From: Villigracilis sp900696595
Lineage (GTDB): Bacteria; Chloroflexota; Anaerolineae; Anaerolineales; Villigracilaceae
Assembly (NCBI GenBank): GCA_030263615.1
Contig: SZPH01000003.1
Location: forward strand, 5,155-69,154
Length of the DNA stretch: 64,000 bases
Direction of reading: 5' to 3'
Both the position numbers and the translations under genes were made by a program. Of the stretch, positions 16,290-25,032 are shown one piece after another. The notes beneath the pieces were generated by a model. It made no database searches and had not been told where the DNA came from. It saw nothing but the letters and a program-made list of their open reading frames with translations. The first letter of the stretch is position 1, and every line of letters begins with the position of its first letter.

Positions 16290-17288
16290 ATGACTGCTGA
16301 TTCCCAGGTCGCCACATTGTCTGCCGAAGCGATAACCATCGAGGAACGCACTCCGTTCCAGATCGTATTAAATCGTTTCAAACGCCACCGTTTGGCGATG
16401 GTCGCTTCGATCGTCATGCTGGCAATATTCGGCATTACGATTTTTGCCCCTGTGATTGCCCCCTTCAAGATACAGGAATTATCGGTGAACAAATATTTTG
16501 CGCCCTGGGGAACCGTTGACGAAGAAACCGGGCGCACCCATTATATGGGAACGGACAACATTGGCAGGGATTATTTCTCTCGGCTGATTTATGCCGGGCG
16601 CATTTCGTTGACGGTCGCCATTCTCTCCGTGATCATTGCCGAGACGATAGGGATCACCGTTGGGGCGATCTCCGGGTTTTTCGGCGGCTGGGTTGACGCC
16701 GTTCTGATGCGGTTTGTGGAATTCATGCTGACCATCCCGACCCTGCCGCTGTTGCTGATCATTTCATCCATGCTTTTGCGCAACGACGAATTGATCAACA
16801 TACCCGACCCGATTCTACAGTTTATGGGCAACATCCTGCTATTAAGCCCACGGGATTCCCGAAACGCGGTTCTGATCGTCTTGGTGCTGGCGGGGTTTGG
16901 CTGGTTGAGCGCCGCGCAACTTATGCGCGGAACGGTGCTTTCCCTGCGCGAGCAAACCTTCGTCGAGGCATCGCGTTCGCTCGGCGCGTCGAATTTCCGA
17001 ATCATCATGCGCGATATGATCCCCAACGCCATGGCGCCCATCATCGTGGACGCTTCGCTCGGGCTGGCTGGTTACATCGTAGGCGAAGCCGCCCTTGCCT
17101 TTCTGGGTTTCGGAATTCAAGACCCTGTTCCAACCTGGGGCAATATGCTGTCTGCCTCGCAACAGTTCATGCTCGACCGCCCCTGGCTGCCTCTTGTGCC
17201 GGGTTTGCCAATTTTTATCTGTTCGCTCGCTTTCAATTACATCGGCGACGGTTTGCGCGACGCGCTTGATCCCCGGCTTAAGTTATAA
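16290..17288 (+). CDS. Peptide ABC transporter permease, DppC type (second operon)
   Basis: The 332-residue partner permease has a cytoplasmic N-terminus, a first helix at about 35-55, and the periplasmic segment MGTDNIGRDYFSRLIYAGR that is characteristic of DppC/OppC. Further helices follow, with the EAA-type loop ASRSLGASNFRIIMRDMIPNA and the tail GDGLRDALDPRLKL. It starts 15 bp after the DppB-type gene and is followed closely by the ATPase gene. No unusual feature is seen apart from an insertion between helices (about residues 160-190). Confidence 0.94.
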   Translation: MTADSQVATLSAEAITIEERTPFQIVLNRFKRHRLAMVASIVMLAIFGITIFAPVIAPFKIQELSVNKYFAPWGTVDEETGRTHYMGTDNIGRDYFSRLIYAGRISLTVAILSVIIAETIGITVGAISGFFGGWVDAVLMRFVEFMLTIPTLPLLLIISSMLLRNDELINIPDPILQFMGNILLLSPRDSRNAVLIVLVLAGFGWLSAAQLMRGTVLSLREQTFVEASRSLGASNFRIIMRDMIPNAMAPIIVDASLGLAGYIVGEAALAFLGFGIQDPVPTWGNMLSASQQFMLDRPWLPLVPGLPIFICSLAFNYIGDGLRDALDPRLKL

Positions 17289-17308
17289 TCCCGAACTTGG
17301 AGACTCCC

Positions 17309-18349
17309 TTGGCAGACACTATGGACACCCAAAAACCCCTTCTGGAAGTCAAAAACCTCAAGACCTACTTCTATACCGAAGACGGAGTCGTTCATGCCGT
17401 GGACGGCGTGGACTTCGAGATATATCCCGGCGAAGTGCTTGGCATCGTGGGCGAATCGGGATGCGGCAAAAGCGTCACCTCGCTTTCCATCATGCGCCTG
17501 ATCGGCATCCCAGGCAAAATCGTCGAAGGCGAAATCCTATTTGATGGAAAAAACCTGGTAAAGGCATCCGAAGAGGAAATGATGCAGGTGCGCGGCAACC
17601 GCATCTCCATGATCTTCCAACAGCCGCAATCCGCGCTCAACCCCGTCTTCCGCGCCGGCGACCAGATCTCCGAAGTGTTGAACATCCACCAGGATTTCGG
17701 CAAGGAAAAAGGACGCGAACGCGCCGTGGAACTGCTCAAGCTGGTCGGCATCCCCGAACCAGAGCGCCGCGCCGACTCCTTCCCGCACGAACTTTCCGGC
17801 GGCATGGCTCAGCGCGTGATGATCGCCATGGCGCTGGCCTGCGTCCCCGACCTGCTGATCGCCGACGAACCCACCACCGCGCTGGATGTGACCATCCAGG
17901 CGCAGATCCTCGACCTGATGCGCGACATGAAACAACAGCTCGGCTCCGCGCTCATGCTCATCACCCACGACCTCGGCGTCATCGCCGAAATGGCAAACCG
18001 CGTCGTGGTGATGTATGCCGGGGAAATCGTCGAACAATCCCCCGTCGTCTCCCTCTTCGACAAACCGCTTCATCCCTATACCCAGGGCTTGATCGGCTCC
18101 ATCCCGGTCCTCGGCGAAATCCGCGACCGGTTGGATGTCATCCCCGGCTCCGTCCCCAACCTGATTGACCTGCCGCAGGGATGCCGTTTCGCCCCGCGAT
18201 GCCGCGCGCGCGTCGAACATAACCTCGCAATTTGCACCGACCGGCATCCTTCCCTGATCGATATCGCGGAGGGACATAAGATCCGTTGCTGGCTGTACCA
18301 GGACGCCCCCGGACATGTCGCCCCATTGAAATCCGGAAAGGAATCTTAA
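17309..18349 (+). CDS. Peptide ABC transporter ATP-binding protein, DppD type (second operon)
   Basis: About 346 residues with Walker A GESGCGKS, Q-loop MIFQQPQSALNP, signature LSGGMAQRVMIAMAL and Walker B LLIADEP. A C-terminal oligopeptide domain has the Cys cluster in CRFAPRCRARVEHNLAIC. It energises the second importer. The start is uncertain: TTG 17309 has GGAGA 5 nt upstream, while the ATG at 17321 lacks a well-placed site. The first TTG at 17297 is less likely. It lies 20 bp after the permease. Confidence 0.93.
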   Translation: MADTMDTQKPLLEVKNLKTYFYTEDGVVHAVDGVDFEIYPGEVLGIVGESGCGKSVTSLSIMRLIGIPGKIVEGEILFDGKNLVKASEEEMMQVRGNRISMIFQQPQSALNPVFRAGDQISEVLNIHQDFGKEKGRERAVELLKLVGIPEPERRADSFPHELSGGMAQRVMIAMALACVPDLLIADEPTTALDVTIQAQILDLMRDMKQQLGSALMLITHDLGVIAEMANRVVVMYAGEIVEQSPVVSLFDKPLHPYTQGLIGSIPVLGEIRDRLDVIPGSVPNLIDLPQGCRFAPRCRARVEHNLAICTDRHPSLIDIAEGHKIRCWLYQDAPGHVAPLKSGKES

Positions 18350-18368
18350 ATTCAAGACGGTATTTATC

Positions 18369-19364
18369 ATGACAACAATTAATCAACCCTCCCAGGAAAA
18401 GCCGGATTTGTTGGTGGTCAAAAATTTAACGAAATATTTCCCGGTTCGCTCCGGGCTTCTTCAGCGAGTCACTGCCTGGGTGCAGGCTGTGGACAAGGTC
18501 AGTTTTTCCGTAAAATATGGAGAAACGCTTGGCATGGTGGGCGAATCCGGCTGCGGCAAAACCACCATTGGGCGCGCCATTTTGCGGCTGATCGAGCCGA
18601 CCGCCGGCGAAGTGTACTTCGACGGCGAAGATATCCTTACAATGCGCAGCCAGTCGCTAAAAGCCATGCGCCGCGACATGCAGATCATCTTCCAGGACCC
18701 CTACGCCTCGCTCAACCCGCGCATGCCCATCGGCGAATCAGTGATGGAGGGCTTGCAGATTCACAAGATCGGGCACCCCAAAGAACGCTGGGAGATCGCC
18801 GTCAACATGCTCAAGAAAGTGGGACTCGAGGAATATCACGCCCGCCGCTACCCGCATGAATTCTCCGGCGGACAGCGCCAGCGCATCGGCATCGCCCGCG
18901 CCCTGGCGTTGAACCCCAAATTCATCGTCTGCGACGAGCCGGTCTCCGCGCTCGACGTTTCCATCCAGTCGCAGGTCTTGAACATCCTCAAAGACTTGCA
19001 GAAGGAATTCGGGCTGACCTTTCTCTTCATCGCCCACAACCTGAGCGTGGTCGAGCATATCTCCGACCGCGTGGCGGTCATGTACCTCGGCAAGATGGTC
19101 GAGTTGACCGATCGCGAATCGCTGTACCGCGAGCCGCTTCATCCCTACACCCGCGCGCTCCTCTCCGCCATCCCCATCCCGCACCCGAACGTCAAGCGCG
19201 AACGCACCATCCTCAAGGGCGACGTTCCCAGCCCGCTCAACCCGCCCAAAGGCTGCCGCTTTCACACCCGCTGCCCGATCGCGATCGCCAAATGCTCGCA
19301 GGAAGAACCGGAGTTCAAGGAAATCAAATCCGGTCACTGGGCGGCGTGCTGGCTGGCTGAATAA
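18369..19364 (+). CDS. Peptide ABC transporter ATP-binding protein, DppF type (second operon)
   Basis: The 331-residue ATPase has Walker A GESGCGKT, Q-loop IIFQDPYASLNPRMP, signature FSGGQRQRIGIARAL, Walker B IVCDEP and the C-terminal CRFHTRCPIAIAKC motif of OppF/DppF. It closes the second operon, 19 bp after DppD, and is followed by a rho-independent terminator at 19425. It closely resembles the first operon's DppF (gene at 3078), for example in the GLTFLFIAHNLSVV region. Confidence 0.94.
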   Translation: MTTINQPSQEKPDLLVVKNLTKYFPVRSGLLQRVTAWVQAVDKVSFSVKYGETLGMVGESGCGKTTIGRAILRLIEPTAGEVYFDGEDILTMRSQSLKAMRRDMQIIFQDPYASLNPRMPIGESVMEGLQIHKIGHPKERWEIAVNMLKKVGLEEYHARRYPHEFSGGQRQRIGIARALALNPKFIVCDEPVSALDVSIQSQVLNILKDLQKEFGLTFLFIAHNLSVVEHISDRVAVMYLGKMVELTDRESLYREPLHPYTRALLSAIPIPHPNVKRERTILKGDVPSPLNPPKGCRFHTRCPIAIAKCSQEEPEFKEIKSGHWAACWLAE

Positions 19365-19717
19365 AGCGCGGCAATTTTCAAATTGCCGTTTGCGCGGGGT
19401 AATATACAAATCGCCCCGCATAAAACAGAGACCGCGCAAGCGGTCTCTGTTTTTGATATCGCATGTAGGCTCTCTGGGAATTGCCGTAATTAAAACCTTT
19501 TGGACACGGATACTTCGACATGCTCAGTACAAGCTTCACGGACAACCCGGACAAAACACGGATTTTTTAAAAATTCCTTCCGTGAGATTCCGTGAAATCC
19601 GTCTTATCCGTGCGCCGAATCACGGCAAGTCTTAAAGACCTCGCATGTATTTTTATATTGGACGGGATGATATAGTTATAATTGACGGATGAATCAAACC
19701 CATGCAGGCAGGACAAC
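19365..19717. other. Intergenic region with terminator and degenerate dispersed repeat
   Basis: No gene is seen here. It contains an imperfect hairpin near 19370, the terminator at 19425-19454, then about 120 bp (19500-19620) of text rich in variants of 'cacgga', 'ccgtg' and 'atccg' that resembles sequences at 48545-48590 and 63915-63955. A -10-like TATAAT at 19677-19682 may serve the following SBP gene, but no good -35 is evident. Confidence 0.6.
19425..19454 (+). terminator. Rho-independent terminator of the second peptide operon
   Basis: An 11-bp perfect stem (19425-19435 with 19440-19450) with a GCAA loop runs into TTTTT. It lies 60 bp after the last ATPase gene. Confidence 0.9.
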
Positions 19718-21640
19718 GTGAAAAAAACTTCCATCCCATATTGGCTGTTCCTACTCCTCTTCCTCATCCCCGCTTGCCTCGGCTTGCAGGATGGAACTGA
19801 AACCCCGGCCCCGACTCCCAATTTGGATTCCACGCCGACCCCGCAAGCATCCCCCGACGACGGGATCGTCGTCTGCATGGGACAGGAACCAAACAGCCTG
19901 TATCCCTTCGGCGAATTGAACACCGCCGCGCGCAACGTGCTTGCCGCCATCTACGACGGTCCCATTGACAATGTGGGCTACGAATATCAACCCGTTATCC
20001 TGACCCAACTGCCCTCGCTCGAAAACGGCGACGCGCAAATCGTAAAAATTGCAGCGCAGTCCGGCGATTCAGTGTTGGACGCCGGAGGAAACCTGATCGA
20101 ATTGACGCCCGGCTCGCGCATTCGCCCTGCGGGTTGCCGCAACGACGACTGCGCCGTCGCCTACGACGGCGTTACGACAATCGAAATGGATCAAATGATC
20201 GTCGCCTTCCGCCTGCGCCCCGACCTCGCCTGGTCGGACGGCGCGCCGCTAACCGCCGACGATTCCATCTACTCCTTTGAACTGCAACGCGAAGCGGACG
20301 CCGACGACTATCTCATCCAACGCACGCAATCCTACGAAGCCGCCGACGCGCAAACCCTGCAATGGTTCGGCGTCCCCGGCTTCATCGATTCGACCTACTT
20401 CCTCAACTTCTGGCAGCCCGCGCCGCGTCACGCCTGGAGCGAATTTCCCGCAGACCAACTGCCCGACGTGGACGTATCCTCGCGCGAACCGATCGGATGG
20501 GGCCCCTACGCGATCAAAGAATGGATACCGGGGGAAGCAATCACGCTCGAAAAGAATCCCCATTACTTCCGGATTCGAGACGGCTACCCCAGGACCGAAA
20601 CGATCCGCATCCGCTTCATCCCCGACCCGGACACTGCCCTGTCCGAGATGATCGCGGGCCGCTGCGACCTGATCGAACCTACTTTGAATCTCGAAAACCA
20701 CGTCGGTTTGCTCAAGAAAATGCAGGACGCGGAAGAGGCGCGCATGTTCGCCGCGACCGGCATGAGCATGGAATGGCTCGGCTTCAGTCTTGCCCACGCC
20801 TCATACGACAACGGATACGACGTCGGCAGAGACAGGCAGAACTTCTTCGCCGACACCTATACGCGGCAGGGAATCGCCTACTGCCTGGATCGGGGGACGG
20901 TCGCAGCCAGTGTCCTCTACAACCTGACGGACGTCCCCGCGACCTACCTGCCGTCGAACCATCCCGCATTCAATTCGGACGCTTCCCCCATCCCTTATGA
21001 CCCGCAGATCGGCGTCTCACTACTTGAGCAGGCGGGCTGGCGGGACACGGACGAAGACCCTTCCACGCCGCGCCGCGCCGTCAATGTAAAAAACGTGGCG
21101 TATAACACGCCGTTGCTTCTGAAATACCAAACCACATCCACCGCCCAGCGCAGGCAGGTGACCGCCATCTTAGAACGCTCGCTTGCCGAATGTGGCATCG
21201 GCCTCGAAATCGAATTTGTCCCGCCCAACGATCTTTACGCTCCGGGTCCCGACGGACCGCTTTTCGGAAGGCAGTTTGACCTTGCCCAATACGCTTTGGG
21301 CGCAGAGGGAAGCGAACCCCCCTGCGGCTGGTTCACGAGCGACGGGATTCCCTCCGAATCCAATTCGTGGTCGGGGTCGAATATCACCGGATATCGCAAC
21401 GCCGACTATGACCAAGCCTGCCGCGCGGCGCAGTTTTCCATGCGGGAGGATTCCGCCTACCTGGCGTCATATCGCCAGACCCAGATCATTCTTGCGGAGG
21501 GACTCCCCGCCATCCCGTTATATTCGCGCCTGCGCATCGCCGCCGCCCGTCCCGACCTGTGCGGATTCGATCTCGATCCTTCAGCAAACGCGCTATGGAA
21601 TGTCGAAGCGTTCGAGATCTCCGCCGCCTGTCAAAACTGA
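19718..21640 (+). CDS. Peptide-binding lipoprotein in normal domain order, sister of the permuted SBP
   Basis: From GTG 19718 the 640-residue product has a short signal ending IPAC (Cys20). It then follows normal SBP_bac_5 order: GIVVCMGQEPNSLYPF, WSDGAPLTADDSIYSF, WGPYAIKEWIPGEAITLEKNP, MSMEWLGFSL, then RQGIAYCLDRGTV, VSLLEQAGW, LAECGIGLEIEF and ALWNVEAFE at the end. It shares with the permuted gene at 13116 a specific insertion (LPSLENGD...V-D-A/V-x-G) not found in classical OppA, so the two are close paralogues. A TTG at 19682 would add 12 residues without improving the signal. It stands after a terminator and may work with either transporter. Confidence 0.92.
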   Translation: MKKTSIPYWLFLLLFLIPACLGLQDGTETPAPTPNLDSTPTPQASPDDGIVVCMGQEPNSLYPFGELNTAARNVLAAIYDGPIDNVGYEYQPVILTQLPSLENGDAQIVKIAAQSGDSVLDAGGNLIELTPGSRIRPAGCRNDDCAVAYDGVTTIEMDQMIVAFRLRPDLAWSDGAPLTADDSIYSFELQREADADDYLIQRTQSYEAADAQTLQWFGVPGFIDSTYFLNFWQPAPRHAWSEFPADQLPDVDVSSREPIGWGPYAIKEWIPGEAITLEKNPHYFRIRDGYPRTETIRIRFIPDPDTALSEMIAGRCDLIEPTLNLENHVGLLKKMQDAEEARMFAATGMSMEWLGFSLAHASYDNGYDVGRDRQNFFADTYTRQGIAYCLDRGTVAASVLYNLTDVPATYLPSNHPAFNSDASPIPYDPQIGVSLLEQAGWRDTDEDPSTPRRAVNVKNVAYNTPLLLKYQTTSTAQRRQVTAILERSLAECGIGLEIEFVPPNDLYAPGPDGPLFGRQFDLAQYALGAEGSEPPCGWFTSDGIPSESNSWSGSNITGYRNADYDQACRAAQFSMREDSAYLASYRQTQIILAEGLPAIPLYSRLRIAAARPDLCGFDLDPSANALWNVEAFEISAACQN

Positions 21641-21743
21641 TTGGAGAACGCCGCCTGAATCTTGCTATAATTCAAACAGTTTTGTCGGGTTTGAATCCGA
21701 ACCCGGAATTATTGCGCGCTCATCCTTTCATCGGCAGGTCATC

Positions 21744-22826
21744 ATGATTCGCAATCTTTTGCTTGTGGACGATCAACGCGACATCCTGCGCCTTCTGCAT
21801 TCCACGCTGGATACGCTCAAGAACAAGGATATCCAGGTCTTCGAAGCCCAATCGGGGGAGGAGGCTCTGCTCGAATCGTCGCGCCGCAACATTGACATGC
21901 TGGTCTCCGACTACAAACTGCCGGGCATGACCGGCGTGGAATTGATGCACAAGGTGCGCGCCCGTCACGCCGAAGTGAAGGTGATCTTCATTACCGGCAT
22001 GACCGAGCGCAAGATGCGCGACGAAATGCTCAACTCCGGCGCGTTCGCCATCTTCGACAAACCCATTCCGATCGCCGATTTTCTCGATTCAGTCGAACGC
22101 GGCTTGGGCCTCGTCCAAACCATCTTTCCGCCTGAAATAGCCGCCTCCGGCGCGGGGGACGAACCGCAGCAAGCCCGGCTCTCGGACCTGCTCGCCAACT
22201 TCCGGCAGGATTTCAACGCCGACGCGGTCTTCCTGCTCAACGAACGCGGCTTGATCAATGCCCGCACAGGCAGCCTGCACGACCCGAGCATGGAGGTCTC
22301 GCTCATCTCCACCCTGATGGCGATCCACAGCACGAGTCTGAAAGTCGCGAAGCACAATCACCAGGAATCCATCGAGTCGTATCACGTCTTCAACGGCGGC
22401 GACCATGATTTATTGTTCCTCCCGGTCACGCCGTTGTACGCGCTTCTTGTGGCTGGAAAGGGACTGGCGGACGAGGATCAGATTCTCGACTCAGTGCGCG
22501 GGTTGATTTCCCTGCGCGCGCAGGTCGTCAAGGCGCTGGCTTCGATGGGCGTGACCGGCGAATTGAAGTTCAAATCTCAGCCAGCGGCGGCTCCGCCCGC
22601 GCCGACGGTTCCCAGGAAAAACACCGACCGGCTCGCCAAAGCGATTCCCGCGCCGGAGATGGAAGCCCTGCTCAAAGACGCCGCCGATGAAAAAGCGAAG
22701 AAGACCTCCGCCGACGATTTCTGGGACGAAGCCGCGCAGGACCTCGGCAGGAAATCGCTCAACCCCGAAGTGATCTCGCTCGAAGAAGCGAAAAAGATGG
22801 GGCTTATCCCCGGCGGCGACAAATAG
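21744..22826 (+). CDS. Response regulator receiver protein with C-terminal roadblock-like domain
   Basis: Residues 1-120 form a CheY-like receiver: acidic DD at 9-10, phospho-acceptor Asp56 in VSDYKLPG, a TGM switch segment and the conserved Lys in FDKPI. Residues about 150-285 (SDLLANFRQDFNADAVFLLNERGLI...LLVAGKGLADEDQIL) resemble a roadblock/LC7 or GAF-like sensory domain. There is no DNA-binding domain. The tail (about 290-360) is charged and Pro-rich. ATG 21744 starts the receiver directly. Upstream, TATAAT at 21666-21671 could be its -10 box. No histidine kinase is nearby, so its signal is unknown. Confidence 0.85.
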   Translation: MIRNLLLVDDQRDILRLLHSTLDTLKNKDIQVFEAQSGEEALLESSRRNIDMLVSDYKLPGMTGVELMHKVRARHAEVKVIFITGMTERKMRDEMLNSGAFAIFDKPIPIADFLDSVERGLGLVQTIFPPEIAASGAGDEPQQARLSDLLANFRQDFNADAVFLLNERGLINARTGSLHDPSMEVSLISTLMAIHSTSLKVAKHNHQESIESYHVFNGGDHDLLFLPVTPLYALLVAGKGLADEDQILDSVRGLISLRAQVVKALASMGVTGELKFKSQPAAAPPAPTVPRKNTDRLAKAIPAPEMEALLKDAADEKAKKTSADDFWDEAAQDLGRKSLNPEVISLEEAKKMGLIPGGDK

Positions 22827-22851
22827 AAGTGTGATACAATTTTGCCCGCAC

Positions 22852-22925
22852 TGGGGCATGGTGCAATGGCAGCACACCAGCCTTTGGAGCTGTGGATCTT
22901 GGTTCGAATCCAGGTGCCCCAGCCA
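22852..22925 (+). tRNA. tRNA-Gln (anticodon TTG)
   Basis: Acceptor TGGGGCA pairs perfectly with TGCCCCA. D-arm GTGC/GCAC, anticodon loop CTTTGGA with TTG at 22884-22886, and T-arm CTTGG-TTCGAAT-CCAGG are all present. The 3' CCA is encoded (22923-22925) after discriminator G. One mismatch (C-T) is at the base of the anticodon stem. The U1-A72 start is typical of tRNA-Gln. Confidence 0.95.
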
Positions 22926-22960
22926 GGAAGGTCCGCGCAGGCGGACGAACCGACCGAACG

Positions 22961-23004
22961 GGATTTGCCGCGGAGGAACTCACGACCGCGCAAATCCTGT
23001 TTTT
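22961..23004 (+). terminator. Terminator after tRNA-Gln
   Basis: GGATTTG (22961-22967) pairs with CAAATCC (22991-22997), extended by a GC-rich inner stem with one bulge, and is followed by TTTTT at 23000-23004. A further perfect 6-bp hairpin lies at 22931-22946. It separates the tRNA from glmU. Confidence 0.75.
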
Positions 23005-23019
23005 ATCTGAGGTGACTCG

Positions 23020-24384
23020 ATGAAAATTAGCGCCATCCTTCTCGCCGCAGGACAAGGCACACGCATGAAGTCGTCCCTCCCGAAAGTGTTGCATCCAGTG
23101 GCGGGCAAACCGATGATCTGGCATGCCCTGCGGGCGGTTGCGACATCCACTACGGAGAAGCCAGTCGTGGTGATCGGCCACGGCGCGGACGAAGTAAAAG
23201 GCTACTTGGGCGAATCCGCTCAAACGGTCCGACAGGAGCCGCAATTGGGGACGGGTCACGCCGTCATGGCGGCGGAAAATCTGCTCAGGGGAAGATCCGA
23301 TCTGGTCGTTGTTTGTTATGCGGATATGCCCCTGTTGCGGGGCGAAACGCTTCAAAAACTCGTCGAAACGCAAAAACAAAATAAAGGACCAATGTCTTTG
23401 TTGACGGTGGTTGCCGACGACCCGCGCGGGTTTGGGCGCATTGTCCGGGGCAGGGATGGGACGGTGTCCGCCATCGTCGAGGAATATGTTGCCACGCCGG
23501 AACAGTTGCAGATCAAAGAATTGAACGTGGGCGGGTATTGCTTCGATGCAAAGTGGTTGTGGGAGGCGTTGAAGCGCATTCCAAAAAACCCGAAGAAGGG
23601 CGAATATTACCTGACCGACACGGTTGAACTTGCCGTGAAGGACGGCTTGTCCGTCCATGCGACCGCGATGGACGATCTTGAGGAAATCATCGGCGTGAAT
23701 ACGCGCGCGCATCTGGCGGAAGTGGAAGCCGCCATGCGCCGGCGCATCAACGAAGCGCACATGTTGAACGGCGTGACGATGATTGACCCGGCTTCGTCCT
23801 ACATCGAGGCGGATGTGAAGATAGGCAGGGACACTACGATCATGCCGAATACATATTTGCAGGGGAAGACCGAGTTGGGCGAGGGGAACGTCGTCGGTCC
23901 GAACACGGTCGTCCGCGATACGAAGATCGGAAACGGATGTAAAATCCTCGCGTCTGTGCTGGAAGGCGCGACGCTCGAAAACGATGTGGACATGGGACCG
24001 TTTGCGCGTTTAAGAAAGGGCGCGCATCTGGGAAATCATGTCCACATGGGGAACTTCGGCGAGGTGAAGGATTCGCACCTTGCCGAGGGCGTGAAGATGG
24101 GGCATTTTTCCTACATCGGCAACGCGAAGATCGGCGCGAATACGAACATCGGGGCGGGGACGATCACCTGCAATTACGACGGCGAGAAGAAACACAACAC
24201 CGAGATCGGCGCGGATGTCTTCATCGGTTCGGATACGATGCTGGTTGCGCCGCTCAAACTCGGCGACGGCTCGCGCACCGGCGCGGGCGCGGTGGTGACG
24301 AAGGACGTGCAGGAGGATACGCTCGTGGTGGGCATGCCCGCGCGCGCCATCCGCAAACTGGAACGGAAATCGAAAAAGAAATAG
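23020..24384 (+). CDS. glmU: Bifunctional GlcNAc-1-P uridyltransferase / GlcN-1-P acetyltransferase
   Basis: The 454-residue length is standard for GlmU. The N-terminal nucleotidyltransferase has LLAAGQGTRMKSSLPKVLH at 7-25 and CYADMPL further on. The C-terminal half is a left-handed beta-helix of hexapeptide repeats (IGRDTTIMPNTYL onward) with NFGEVKDSHL, GAGTITCNYDGEKKH and AGAVVTKDV, the acetyltransferase active-site signatures. It makes UDP-GlcNAc for cell-wall synthesis in the cytoplasm. ATG 23020 follows GAGGTG. Confidence 0.97.
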   Translation: MKISAILLAAGQGTRMKSSLPKVLHPVAGKPMIWHALRAVATSTTEKPVVVIGHGADEVKGYLGESAQTVRQEPQLGTGHAVMAAENLLRGRSDLVVVCYADMPLLRGETLQKLVETQKQNKGPMSLLTVVADDPRGFGRIVRGRDGTVSAIVEEYVATPEQLQIKELNVGGYCFDAKWLWEALKRIPKNPKKGEYYLTDTVELAVKDGLSVHATAMDDLEEIIGVNTRAHLAEVEAAMRRRINEAHMLNGVTMIDPASSYIEADVKIGRDTTIMPNTYLQGKTELGEGNVVGPNTVVRDTKIGNGCKILASVLEGATLENDVDMGPFARLRKGAHLGNHVHMGNFGEVKDSHLAEGVKMGHFSYIGNAKIGANTNIGAGTITCNYDGEKKHNTEIGADVFIGSDTMLVAPLKLGDGSRTGAGAVVTKDVQEDTLVVGMPARAIRKLERKSKKK

Positions 24385-24496
24385 ACAGGCTCATCTGTAT
24401 CTTTGCGTAAGAGGCTTCGCGAAGGCGACGCTCTCTAGCGTCGGCTTGACGCGATGCAGTGAAGTAGATACCTGGCAGGAGAAAACAGACAGAACC

Positions 24497-24916
24497 ATGA
24501 CGATCACAAAAGAAGAAAAACAATCCCTGATTGACCTGGCGAACGAGGCGCGCAGGCGCGCTTATGTCCCTTACTCCAACTACCCTGTCGGCGCGGCGCT
24601 ACAGACGAAGACCGGGCGCATCTTCACGGGGGTGAACATCGAGAATGCCGCCTACCCGCAGACGATGTGCGCCGAACGCATCGCCATCTTCAAGGCGGTC
24701 TCCGAAGGCGAAAAGGAGTTTGAGGCAATTGCCGTAGTCACTAACAACGGCGGCTCGCCTTGCGGCGGATGTCGGCAGGTGATGGCGGAGTTCGGCTTGG
24801 ATACCATCGTCCTCTTCGGAAACGGAGAAGGGAAATTAACTTTTGAAACCACCGTGAATAACCTCCTCCCGGAAGCCTTTATCCCGGAACATTTGGCTGT
24901 GGATAATGAGGGTTGA
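24497..24916 (+). CDS. cdd: Cytidine deaminase
   Basis: The 139-residue protein is the short tetrameric type of cytidine deaminase, which converts (deoxy)cytidine to (deoxy)uridine. Zinc and catalytic residues are visible: C58-A-E60 in TMCAERIA and C89/C92 in PCGGCRQ. The start at 24497 begins just before the conserved helix. The AGGAG at 24477 is rather far upstream, so the start could be slightly different. The TGA stop lies inside the first unit of a heptamer array (24915-24984). Confidence 0.95.
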   Translation: MTITKEEKQSLIDLANEARRRAYVPYSNYPVGAALQTKTGRIFTGVNIENAAYPQTMCAERIAIFKAVSEGEKEFEAIAVVTNNGGSPCGGCRQVMAEFGLDTIVLFGNGEGKLTFETTVNNLLPEAFIPEHLAVDNEG

Positions 24917-25026
24917 GAATAGAGATTGGAGAGTAGAGAATAGAGATTGGAGAATAGAGAATAGAGAATAGAGAGTAGAGAATAGTAGTTTCTTCAATTA
25001 CCAATTACCAATTACCATTACCAATC
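24915..25026. repeat. Two adjacent heptamer tandem arrays between cdd and recO
   Basis: 24915-24984 holds ten consecutive 7-bp units of the type GAGAATA/GAGATTG/GAGAGTA, starting inside the cdd stop codon. 24995-25026 holds about four units of the AATTACC type and ends 7 bp before the recO start. The whole intergenic space is therefore repeat sequence. Confidence 0.95.
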
Positions 25027-25032
25027 CCCGCC

